Positions 32,313 to 42,735 of a stretch of 64,000 bases of DNA are shown in pieces; position 1 is the stretch's first letter; each line of letters opens with the position of its first letter. The position numbers and the translations under genes are program-made. The DNA comes from Tillandsia leiboldiana. Lineage: Eukaryota; Streptophyta; Magnoliopsida; Poales; Bromeliaceae. Under the pieces are notes generated by a model. It saw nothing but the letters and a program-made list of their open reading frames with translations, did not search any database and was not told the DNA's origin. The stretch covers positions 19,318,284 through 19,382,283 of the forward strand of contig CM055071.1 in the NCBI GenBank assembly GCA_029204045.2, given 5' to 3'.

Positions 32313-34117
32313 ATGGTTGAAGATGGAAACATCAACAGACCCCCGTTCTTCGATGGAACAAACTATGCCTACTAGAAAGTACGGATGAAAGTCTTTTTAA
32401 TTTCCATCGACGAACGGGTGTGGCAATCTATCGAGTTAGGATAGTCAAATCCAACTGAAGTTATTGTTGATATTCACACCATCAAACCTAGGTCGAAATG
32501 GACCAAGGAAGAGATTGAATCATCTTCTTACAATGGCAAAGGAATTAACGCTTTATTTAATGCTTTGTCGCAAACTGAGTTCTCTCGCGTCTCGGCATGT
32601 GAGACTGCGAAACAAATTTGGGATGTTCTTCAAGTTACACATGAGGGAACTAACCTTGTGAGATTCAGAAACTGCAAATGCTTACGAGCAAGTTTGACTC
32701 TATTTTTATGGCAGAAAATGAATCTTTCACAGATTACTATACGCGATTGCAAGACATCGTGAATACATGTGCCAACTTGGGAGAGAAAATTCCAGAATTT
32801 AAAATTGTAAGAAAGATTTTAAGAACTCTTCCTGAAAGATTTCATTCCAAGGTTACGTCCATTGAAACTATTAAGAACCCGGACGAAATCCGTGTAGAAG
32901 AATTAGTTGGTTCATTACAAACATATGAAATGACATTTCCTACTAACTATTCTTCTGGAAAAGCATCTACTTCTAAGTCTTCAGGTTTTGCGTTGAAAAC
33001 AACAAAAGAAGAAGACGCGGATTCTTCCTCCTCAGACGATGATGAGAACCTTTCTATGGAGGACTTTGAGAAGCAACTTGCTCTCTTGACAATAAAATTT
33101 CACCGAAACTTTCGAAGGGGTAATTCAAGTAAAACCTCATCCTTCGTAAAGTCGAAGAAAGGCAAAGGTTTTTCAAGCCACAAGTCAAGAAAGCAAGAGA
33201 GTTTTTCAAAGGATAAGAAAAGCTCAGAGGGACAAGTCCAATGCTTCAAGTGCCGAGGGTGTGGTCATATCTCAACGGAGTGTCCCAATAAGAATCTGTC
33301 AAAGAAGAAAGCGATGCAAGCTGTCACTTGGGATGACACCTCAACGTCAAATGAGTCATCTTCAAGTGATGAAGAAAATAACGCAACGGCGTTCCACGCG
33401 TCCACATCTTCACCCTTCATGTGCTTAATGGCAAGTACATCCGATTCATTGTCCAACTCCTCCCAAGTTGAAAAGAATGCAACGGACGACGAATCGAGTA
33501 ACTCTGAAGGTGAAGACTTTGCTTTAGCCTACCATAAACTTTTGAGGGATTCAAAGAAACTGGCTAAGCAAAACAAGGGGTTGAGAGGGAGATTGCAGGA
33601 TCTCGAAGAAGAAGTAAAAAGAGCAACTTCTCTCTCGACCGGTCTTGAAGTGGAAAGGGATAACCTGATAAAAGCAAATGTTTCACTTCAAGAGAAAAAT
33701 GAGTATTTCGAGAATGAACATGTAAAAATGGTGGATAAAGCAAGTTACCTCTTGAAGCTCTACTCTGAGGCTCGACAAGAAAAAATGGAAATGACGAAGA
33801 CCATTTTCCAACTTAAAGATGATTTACAGAGATTTTCTTCTGGAAGGAGCAAGTTGGATAAGATGCTTGGTCTTGGTCAAACAAACCGTTTCGGCCTTGG
33901 ATACAATCGAACTGAAGACAATTCTAGTTCGGTTGGGACAGTTTTTGTGCCCCAGTCGGTAACTCCTCCTCCGACAACGGAATTCACTGCAATCAACGAC
34001 AACAACCTTACCTCACCTCCGGTAACTCCTCCTCCGACAACGGAATTCACTGCAAAGTACAAAGGTATGTTTTCGTTGTGGTTATGCAGGGCACATAAGA
34101 AGAAATTGCAAGATTGA
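32313..34117 (+). pseudogene. gag: Broken copia gag (element 1)
   Basis: Aligned to the open gag at 40765-42735, this copy starts at 32313 but has two TGG-to-TAG stops within the first 50 codons and a one-base deletion near 32664. From 32678 to 34117 it reads openly. The first CCHC knuckle (CFKCRGCGHISTEC, about 33243) and a coiled-coil-like stretch (about 33530-33840) remain. A 62-bp duplication (33959 and 34021) shifts the frame just before the second knuckle and leads to the stop at 34117. Degenerate gag-like sequence continues to about 34350. Confidence 0.88.
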
Positions 34118-34360
34118 AGCGAAAAGGTCACATCAAGCACCTCTTGCAACTACTACCAATGAGTTCACTCCCCGGAAATCAAAGAAGGATTTTTCAAAAG
34201 AAAAGAACATTGGTAGTACATCAAACAAGACGACGATGTCAAGGAAAAGCGATAAATCAATCAAGAGGCTTTCACCAAAGGTAATAACTTCACAATCATT
34301 GCCGACGTACTCCAAAACTCAAAAGATTTGGGTACGGAAAGGTGAATTCTTCCTTCGTCT

Positions 34361-36885
34361 TTGAACCACGTTGGTACCAATCGGCCCTTGGAATTATTGC
34401 ACATGGACTTAATGGGGCCGACTCGTCAACCATCTTTGGGAGGTAAATGGTATATTTTTCTTTTGGTTGATGATTTCTCTAGGTATTCATGGGTAACATT
34501 TTTAAAAGAGAAAGCGGATACTTTCGACTCTTTTCATGAGGTTTGTCATCGTATTATGATTGAAAGAAATGAAAAGATCGTTCGTGTTCGAAGTGATAGA
34601 GGTGGAGAATTCATTAATTCTAAATTCATTAATTTTTGCACTTCCAATGGCATAAAACAGGAATTCTCAGCACCCTATACACCTCAGCAGAATGGTGCAG
34701 TCGAGCGCAAAAACAGGGTTGTTCAAGAGATGGCGTGTGTGATGCTTTATAGCCGGAAACTCCCGTTACATTTTTGGGCTGAAGCTGTGAACACCGCCGT
34801 CTATATAATTAATCGAGTGTATTTGCGCCCAGGAACTTTAAATACACCATATGAGCTGTGGTTCTGTAGAAAACCGAATATCAAATATTTTCGTATCTTT
34901 GGGAGTCGTTGTTATATTTTGCGTGATCGCGAAAATCTTGGTAAATTCGACTCTCGAAGTGACGAAGGGATTTTCATGGGTTATTCTACAAATAGTAGAG
35001 CATATCGGGTATTTAACTTGGAATCTAAAACAATGGTAGAATCTATAAATGTTAAAGTAGATGAAGCTTTCCATTTTGCATCTAATAAATCTACCCCTGA
35101 TATATCTCTAGATGATGATACTCCTGTAAATGCATCTTCTCATAATAACTCTTTTGATAAATTTGATGCATCTAATGGTTCTTCTAGTTTATCTGAAATG
35201 CAGGAATCATCACATGTACCTCCGAGTACTCCGTTACCACAAATGCTACGGATCTCCAAGGATCATCCGGAATCAAACATTATTGGAGACCCACAAGAAG
35301 GAGTCAGGACTCGGAGACAGTTGGTTTGTGGAGTCGCATGTTACGTCTCCATGGTAGAACCAAAGAACATTGATGAAGCTCTTCAGGATGACTACTGGAT
35401 TGAAGCGATGCAGGAATAGCTCCATCAGTTCGAAAGAAACAAAGTCTGGGAACTAACGAAGCCACCGAAGCAACACAATGTGATTGGTACTAAATGGATT
35501 TTCAAGAATAAGAAAAATGAGGATGGTACCATCATCAGGAACAAAGCACGCCTAGTTGCTCAGGGCTATTCACAAATAGAAGGAATAGACTTTGATGAGA
35601 CGTTCGCCCCGGTTGCTCGACTCGAGTCGATTCGTATACTGTTAGCGATTGCTTGTCATTTTAAAATAAAACTCTTTCAAATGGACGTTAAGATTGCGTT
35701 TTTAAATGGGTTTTTAAACGAGGAAGTTTATGTGGCTCAATCGAAAGGTTTTGTAGACTATAAACAACCTAACCATATTTTTCGTTTGAAAAAGGCTCTT
35801 TACGGTCTAAAGCAAGCACCGCGAGCGTGGTACGAAAGGTTAACAAAGCACCTATTGGAAAAGGGCCATACTCGAGGGGGAGCAGACCGGACTCTCTTTG
35901 TGAAGCATTATCAGGATAATTTCATTGTAGCACAAATCTATGTCGATGACATTGTATTTGGTGCAACTAGAGACAATGATGCTTCTAAATTCGCAGAAAC
36001 CATGGAAAGCGAATTTGAGATGTCTATGATGGGCGAACTGGCATACTTTCTTGGATTGCAAGTGAAACAAAATGATGAAGGTATCCATTTGTGCCAATCC
36101 AAGTATGCAAGGGAGTTGGTGAAGAAATTCGATTTAGAGAATTCTAAAGACTTTCCGACTCCGATGGGAACTAGCAATAAGGAATTAGGAAGTGAATCTC
36201 TTAGTGAAAGTGTAGACGAGAAGCTTTATCGTAGTATGATTGGAAGTCTACTCTACCTCACGGCTAGTCGCCCGGACATATCTTTTAGTGTTGGGATCTG
36301 CGCGAGATATCAATTAGCACCAAAGGAGGTTCACCTGAAAGCGGTGAAAAGGATCATCCGGTACGTCAAAGGAACACTAAACTTCGGAATTTGGTATCCT
36401 ATGGGAACAATGCTTGATATTATAGGATATTCAGATGCCGATAGGGCAGGATCTGTGGATGATCGGAAAGTACGAGTGGTGCATGTTTTTATCTTGGCCA
36501 TTGCCTTGTTGCATGGCATAGTAAAAAGCAAAACTGCATAGCACTCTCGACTGCCGAAGCGGAATATATTTCAGCGGGTAGTTGTTCAACTCAACTCATT
36601 TGGATGAAAAGCATGTTGAGCGACTTCCGAATTTCAGCAACTTCGGTAACCATTCTTTGTGAAAACACAAGTGCTATAAATATTTCTAAAAATCCTGTGT
36701 TGCACTCGAGAACAAAACACATTGAACTTAGATATCATTTTCTAAGAGAGCTAGTTGAATCAAATTTACTTCAAATTTCCTATATTTCAACTGAGGATCA
36801 ATTAGCTGACATTTTAACAAAACCTTTGGATCAAAAACGGTTTATTCATTTACGTAAAGCAATTGGAATGCTTTCCTTGAAATAA
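34361..36885 (+). pseudogene. pol: Broken copia pol: integrase, RT and RNase H (element 1)
   Basis: Integrase core, reverse transcriptase and RNase H in copia order. The integrase catalytic segments are MDLMGP, RSDRGGEF and AVERKNR, so all three acidic positions are present. An in-frame TAG at 35417-35419 separates integrase from RT. RT reads from 35480 and includes the YVDDIVFG active site (about 35939). A one-base loss near 36467 splits RNase H, which ends at 36885. Protease and the integrase zinc (HHCC) region are missing: sequence passes from gag tail to integrase core near 34350. The polyprotein cannot be made. Confidence 0.9.
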
Positions 36886-38441
36886 CACTTTTTGAAATCA
36901 TTGCTTAGGTTAGGTTTTGTTTTGTGTTTTTGTTACTTATCTATGCTTAGACATAGAATATTAATTGAGCATTTGTATTATTGACTTTAATTGCATCCTT
37001 TCATATATTTTGAAATCTATTATGCTTTGGATATCATAATAATTCATTTGATGCAATGATCATTTATGTCAATTAAGTCATCTTTGTTTTGATCAAAGTC
37101 AATTTCTCTCTCAAATGATCTCTTGGTATAGTTTTTATCTTATTTGACAATTGAGTTAAGTATGAAACTCGAGATCAATTTTTGGTTGAATACTTTATAT
37201 CTTAAATAATTGATAACCAATTGAGGGGGAGTTTGTTAAAATATTTATGCTCATAAGATGTGGAAAGAGTTACATCCCACTACCACCACATGGAGGAAAG
37301 AGCTACCACCTCGGTCGTCCGAGTACTGTGTGCAGCTACCACATGTATACCAAGCATGGTTTTTCAAGTTGATTAGATAAAATGCTTTTTGGAATACTTG
37401 ACCCTGTCAAATTCCAAGGTTGGTATAAGGTGGGAATTTTATTGAAAGATGCTCATAGAGCCACTACTTACAACAAATTGATTAGATACATTATCTAACA
37501 TATTTGGAATTTCAAACATCTATTGATCTCGGTACTTCATTTTCTTTGCAAGATTAATGATTTGATAAATGCATTACTCATGAGATCAAGTTAGATGTGA
37601 TTGAACTTGTTCAACTTTAAAAGTTTTAATTTTTATAAATTTTCATTTCATTACTTGGATATTATTGATAGATTTTGCATAATCTATTTCTTTTGATGTG
37701 AAATGATGATTTTTGTTTAAAGTTGACATGCAAAAGTGCTTACATACTTTTTCTGGATTTTCTAAAATTTTCCTAAATTTTTCTGAAGAAAAAGTTTGGA
37801 GCCGATCAGGACCGGAACATCCATTCCGGATCCCGAACGCAGGAATTTCCTGCGGGTAGCCGTTCCGGACTGCATTCATAGGGCATTCCGGACCGCTGCT
37901 AGGGTTTATATGAAACAAAAGGGATTTTGAATTTATTTCATCTCAATCTTTTGTTTCCAAGTCTCCAGAGCTTCTCTCTCTAGAAATCATTCAATTTGGA
38001 GCCTTTCCAACTAGAGTTCTTCGAATCAAAGTGAGTTTTCTTGATCAAAATTTCGGAATTTCACAGTTTGTCTCTATTTTGCTCAAAACGTGGATGAAAT
38101 CATAAATCTTTTTCGTTTGAGATTGGTTTTTGATCAAATTTCTTTTGAAATAAGAACTCTGAGTAGATTAGTTTTGATTATATGCTAGGTATTCTCTTGA
38201 TTAACAGATTTTAGGCTTCGATTTCTGAAAATTCGGTTTTATGGCATATAATAGGAATTTTTGAAAATCATGGGATTGATCTATTTTTAAAATTTCTTTT
38301 GCAAAACTAATTTGATTCCTAGTCTCTCTACATGATAATGATTGTTTAGGTACAATTTTTCAAAATTTTAAAAATAAATAATCTTTTCGTGTTCTTGAGT
38401 TGTTGCTCGCAGGACCTTCTCATTCACAAGAAATAGCAGAG
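36886..38441 (+). mobile_element. Copia element 1: pol to env-like region, promoter and leader intron
   Basis: Non-coding. Degenerate CCGGATCCCGAACG-type palindromes lie at about 37805-37890, with a telo-box (TAGGGTTT) at 37900-37907 followed by TATAT. A likely intron runs 38031-38412 (GTGAGT to GCAG), in the same place as in elements 2 and 3. There is no other gene. Confidence 0.6.
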
Positions 38442-39392
38442 ATGGTGATCACTTGGGTAATCTTTCTTCTGGCTGCTATGGTTCACACTAGAGCTACAAA
38501 CAAATTGAAGAGAGCAAAGAAAACTCAACGAAGAGGTGAGTTTGTCCTTATTAACAACTCCGAGACGGAATCGGATAAAGACGATGTGAATTGGGATGAA
38601 TTACTAGAGGACGACACAACGCCTGTCAAGACAAAAGAGAAGTCCCCTAGTTCGCTTAAGGACAAGGCAGCACCGACTGCTGTGGAAAAAGGCAAAGCAC
38701 CAATGCCATCATCATCTATCTCGGTGAAACGAAAGAGACTAGCTCGACGGTTAGGACGAGCACGAGGGGTCGAAATTAACGAACCAATAGCTCCTGATTC
38801 ACCACCCCGTGAGGAACAAGTGTTCGTTAATGCAGATCGTCTAAGGGCGTTTGAGAATCGTGAATGCATTGGCGAGAGACACGTTAACATTGGGGCTCTA
38901 CGAGACCACTCCCCGGAGTTTGGTATTTTGATTGAACAAACCAATCTCCTTCAAGTATGCCGATTCCCAGAAATACTTGGATATTGTTTGCATCGCGTAA
39001 GGACCTTCTACACAAATGCACGGCACATTCAAGAAAATGAAGACGGTCCGATGGAGTTTTACACGAATGTCCAAGGGACGAGACTTAAAATAACTCCACA
39101 ATTGATTGGCGAGGTCTTGGGAATGCAAGCTAGCAGGTCAGGAATTAACTACTTGAAAGGAAAGAGTTTGACGAACACGATGTGGCAAACGGTTATAAGG
39201 GGAATATGTTTGGAGGGAACTCAGTCAACGGAGAAATCTGTCAAGTCCAAAGAACTTCGTCTTGAGTATCGGTTCCTAAACTTCATCACATGTTACAATA
39301 TTCTTCCAAACATGCAGACGAAAGTCTTGAGATGGGATCGAATGCTGTTCTTGTATCTCTTAGGACATCCGTCAGAGGCAATGGGATTAAAT
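38442..39392 (+). pseudogene. Env-like ORF, long variant, 5' part (split by copia element 2)
   Basis: The preferred start is 38442, just after the predicted intron. The first residues are hydrophobic (MVITWVIFLLAAMVHTRA), followed by a basic/acidic low-complexity region with RKRLARRLGRARG. A globular segment (about codons 130-317) resembles, as I recall it, the putative plant transposon protein domain found in such ORFs. The frame is broken at 39392 by copia element 2. The rest lies at 50417-50910 in register, with a premature TGA at 50780-50782. The role of these third ORFs in SIRE elements is unproven. Confidence 0.65.
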
Positions 39393-39619
39393 TGTTACGG
39401 AATTTAAGTTGGCATAGTTTCGTGAAAGTCTCAAGTCTTGAAGATTGAAGGTGAAGAAAGTTGGATCATTTAACTCAATCTCAAGAAAGAAGAATTCAAA
39501 AGGATCAGGTATGTTTAACTAAAGATTTTGTGTGATCCGAATACTTCTTGTAGTGTAGAAACACTTGGAAGAATCTTTCATTGCATAAAAATCAAAAACT
39601 GGACTTGGGACATGTTCAG

Positions 39620-39976
39620 GATCCGGATCAGGTTGTTCGATCCGGATCCCGAAGGTGGTTCGTTCATACACCAGTTCAATCCGGATCGTAGCCTCTCTTG
39701 ATCCGGATCCCGAACACTGAGTTTACCATCTTCCTTGAACGATCCGGATCAGGCTTCGCAATCCGGATCCCGAACGTTGATGTTTGGTGAACTGTATGAA
39801 CGATCCGGATCAAGCACTTCGATCCGGATCCCGAACCTTCGTTTTTCTGGAATTGCCTGACTCGTTACGACGATCCGGATCACAGCTAATCCGATCCGGA
39901 TCGCCGTCCGTAAAATTTCCAGAAATGTTAGGTTTTTGATTCTTATCTCCTTCCTAGGGTTTCTAACCTATAAATA
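39620..39976 (+). promoter_or_regulatory. Copia LTR promoter: GATCCGGATC palindromes, telo-box, TATA
   Basis: Ten ATCCGGATC cores alternate between forms ending in CAGG/CAAG/GTAG and forms ending in CCCGAA. TAGGGTTT and TATAAATA follow. The order recurs in the 3' LTR (TATA 49648-49655), in the solo LTR and, in shorter form, upstream of the env-like ORF (46765-46935). Confidence 0.6.
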
Positions 39977-40250
39977 GACCCTATGACTCTCTTTCTAGGG
40001 TTAATCCAAATAGCCGTCATTTTCATATATCATCTTATACGGCTCTAGATCCACCTATAGAGAAGAAAGGAAATCATTAGAGAATACTCTATGTTTCTTC
40101 ATCTATATTGATTAGTTTGATTCTAGGTTTTCATACTCACATCTTGAGTTGAATCAAACTAATGAATACTTAGATGGTATTTTCGATCTATCTTTGATCT
40201 AAGTATTCGGCGGATCATCACCACCAAAAACAACGATTTACCCCAAAAAT

Positions 40251-40432
40251 CGGCGCGTGGATTCGCGTGTCCTTGTGGATTCAAGGTTCAACCGCTCTCG
40301 TGGATTCGGAGCGAGGCACATTCGTGGATTCGAAGGGTGCTATTGGGTGAAGACCGTGGATTCGGTCGGACGTCGTGGATTCGACGTTGGACGCCGTGGA
40401 TTCGGCGTTGGGCGCAGATCGTGGATTCGAGA
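40251..40432 (+). repeat. Array of eight hairpins with constant TGGATT loop
   Basis: TGGATT occurs at 40258, 40276, 40301, 40325, 40357, 40376, 40397 and 40422. The flanks are complementary but differ between copies: GCGCG/CGCGT, CCTTG/CAAGG, TTCG/CGAA, GACCG/CGGTC, ACGTCG/CGACGT, ACGCCG/CGGCGT. Copies 3 and 8 pair over three bases. It lies in the presumed transcribed part of the LTR. An 82-residue arginine-rich open frame also crosses it, but hairpin spacings are not multiples of three, so a peptide repeat is unlikely. Confidence 0.8.
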
Positions 40433-40733
40433 AGCGTCGTGGAGAGAGCGGAGAAGATCCTCTAGGAGCGTATGGAAAAGGTTGAGTCGTAAGTGTGTAC
40501 GGTAAATCACCTTGTACGTGTTTTAATTCTAGTGGATTTCTGCCGTGTTATCGGTCCCGTGGTTTTTTACTCCGGTGATGGAGTTTTCCACGTAAAAATC
40601 TTGCGTATTATTTTTATTTCCGCATTGGGTTTTTATCGCAACGATTTTTGAGTGTTTATACATTTACACCTATTCACCCCCCTCTAGGTGTTTTTTCCCC
40701 TATTTAGATCCTTATTACATATAACCCGACAAG

Positions 40734-40745
40734 TGGTATCAGAGC
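40734..40745 (+). other. Primer binding site, copia element 2
   Basis: TGGTATCAGAGC lies two bases after the LTR end. Confidence 0.92.
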
Positions 40746-40764
40746 GGGAATAGGGTTGTAAACA

Positions 40765-42735
40765 ATGGTTGAAGGTGGAAACATCAACCGACCCCCGTTC
40801 TTCGATGGAACAAATTATGCGTACTGGAAAGTGCGGATGAAAGCCTTTTTAATTTCCATCGACGAACGGGTGTGGCAATCAATTGAATTAGGATGGTCTA
40901 ATCCAACTGAATTTATTGGTGATGTTCGCACCTTAAAACCTAGGTCGAAATGGACCAAGGAAGAGTTAGATTCATCTTCTTACAATGGCAAGGGAATTAA
41001 TGCTATTTTTAATGCCTTATCTCAAACTGAATTCTCTCGCGTCTCGGCATGTGAGACTGCGAAAGAAATCTGGGATGTTCTTCAGGTTACACATGAGGGA
41101 ACTAACCTCGTGAAGATTCAGAAACTGCAAATGCTTACGAGCAAGTTTGACTCTATCTTGATGGCAGAAAATGAATCTTTCACGGACTACTATACACGAT
41201 TGCAAGATATCGTAAACTCATGTGCTAACCTAGGAGAGAAGATTCCAGAATTTAAGATTGTAAGAAAGATCTTAAGAACTCTTCCTGAACGATTTCGCCC
41301 AAAGGTTACTGCCATTGAAACTATTAAACATCCGGACGAAATACGTGTAGAAGAATTAGTTGGTTCATTACAAACTTATGAAATGACATTTACTACTAAC
41401 AATTCTTCTGGAAAGGCATCCACTTCTAAGTCTTCAGGTTATGCGTTGAAAACAACTAAGGAAGAAGACGCGGATATACCCTCCTCAGACGATGATGAGA
41501 ACCTTTCTATGGAGGAATTTGAGAAGCAGCTCGCTCTCTTGACAAGGAAGTTTCGCCGCAACTTTCGAAGGGGTAATTCAAGCAAATCTCCATCCTTCGA
41601 AAAGTCGAACAAAGGCAAGGGTACTTCAAGTTACAAGTCAAGAAAGCAAGAGAACTTCTCAAAGGATAAGAAAAGTTCAGAAGGACAACTACAATGCTTC
41701 AAATGTCGAGGCTACGGCCACATTGCAACGGAGTGTCCTAACAAGTATCCGGCAAAGAAGAAGGCGATGCAAGTCGTCACTTGGGATGACAACTCAACGT
41801 CAAATGAGTCGTCTTCGAGTGATGAAGAAAAGAGCTCCACCGCATTCCATGCGTCCGTATCTTCACCCTTCATGTGCTTTATGGCAAGTACATCCGAGTC
41901 GTTGTCCAACTCCACTGTTGAAAAGAATGCAACGGACAATGAATCGGATGATTCGGAAGGTGAAGATTTTGCTCTAGCCTATCACAGATCTTTACGGGAT
42001 TTAAAGAAACCGGCTAAGCAAAACAAGGGGTTGAGAGGGAGATTGCAGGATCTCGAAGAAGAAGTAAAAAGGGTAACTTCTCTCTCGACCGATCTTGAAG
42101 TGGAAAGGGATAATCTGATAAAGGCAAATGTTTCCCTTCAAGAGTCCAATGAGCAACTCGAGAAGAACTATATAGATATGGTGAACAAAGCGAACTATTT
42201 CTTGAAGCTCTACGGCGAGGCCCGACGGGAAAAATTGGAAATGACAGAGACCATTTGCCAACTCAAGGATGACTTACAGCAATTTTCTTTTGGAAGGAGT
42301 AAGTTGGATAAACTTCTTGGTCTTGGTCAAACAAACAAGTTCGGCCTCGGATACAATCGAACTGAAGACAATTTTAGTTCGGTTGGGACAGTCTTTGTGC
42401 CTCAGTCAGTATCTCCTCCTCCGACACCGGAAATCATGACAACCAACGACAACAAGCCTACTTCATCCTCTTCAGAATCGTCAAGCTCAAAGGTATGTTT
42501 TCGTTGTAATTTTGCAGGGCACATTGAAAGAAATTGCAAGATTGGAGCTCAAAGATCAAATCAACCACATCTTGCAACTACTACCAATAAGTTCACTCCC
42601 CGGAATTCAAAGAAGGATTTTCCTAAAGAAAAGGACATTGGTAGTACTTCAAATAAGACGATGACAAAAGAAAAAGACCAATCATGCAAGACGTCTTCAT
42701 CAAGGAAAACTTCTCAACCATTAAATCTTGTGTAG
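40765..42735 (+). CDS. gag: Gag of SIRE-like copia element 2
   Basis: 656 residues, uninterrupted; the start is the first ATG 19 bases after the primer site. The N-terminal copia Gag fold (about 1-220, beginning NRPPFFDGTNYAYWKVRM) is followed by acidic serine-rich linkers. Two CCHC knuckles follow, CFKCRGYGHIATEC (about 311-324) and CFRCNFAGHIERNC (about 578-591), separated by a coiled-coil-like segment (about 410-510). Two knuckles are known for SIRE Gags. Gag forms the particle and binds element RNA. In an intact copia the frame would continue into protease; here it ends at 42735 in sequence created by an internal deletion. Confidence 0.9.
   Translation: MVEGGNINRPPFFDGTNYAYWKVRMKAFLISIDERVWQSIELGWSNPTEFIGDVRTLKPRSKWTKEELDSSSYNGKGINAIFNALSQTEFSRVSACETAKEIWDVLQVTHEGTNLVKIQKLQMLTSKFDSILMAENESFTDYYTRLQDIVNSCANLGEKIPEFKIVRKILRTLPERFRPKVTAIETIKHPDEIRVEELVGSLQTYEMTFTTNNSSGKASTSKSSGYALKTTKEEDADIPSSDDDENLSMEEFEKQLALLTRKFRRNFRRGNSSKSPSFEKSNKGKGTSSYKSRKQENFSKDKKSSEGQLQCFKCRGYGHIATECPNKYPAKKKAMQVVTWDDNSTSNESSSSDEEKSSTAFHASVSSPFMCFMASTSESLSNSTVEKNATDNESDDSEGEDFALAYHRSLRDLKKPAKQNKGLRGRLQDLEEEVKRVTSLSTDLEVERDNLIKANVSLQESNEQLEKNYIDMVNKANYFLKLYGEARREKLEMTETICQLKDDLQQFSFGRSKLDKLLGLGQTNKFGLGYNRTEDNFSSVGTVFVPQSVSPPPTPEIMTTNDNKPTSSSSESSSSKVCFRCNFAGHIERNCKIGAQRSNQPHLATTTNKFTPRNSKKDFPKEKDIGSTSNKTMTKEKDQSCKTSSSRKTSQPLNLV

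Larger units (their letters stand above)
39393..40731 (+). mobile_element. 5' LTR of copia element 2
   Basis: Starts TGTTACGG and ends CCCGACA. Ten GATCCGGATC-like palindromes (39620-39901), a telo-box (39955-39962) and TATAAATA (39969-39976) form the promoter. The hairpin array lies about 280 bp downstream of the TATA box. Confidence 0.92.

Noticed and set aside
40257..40505. 82-residue arginine-rich protein encoded in the copia LTR
   Set aside because: The frame is open in both element 2 LTRs but truncated and altered in the solo LTR. The repeated motif falls in different frames, fitting RNA hairpins better than peptide repeats. A small leader ORF is not fully excluded.
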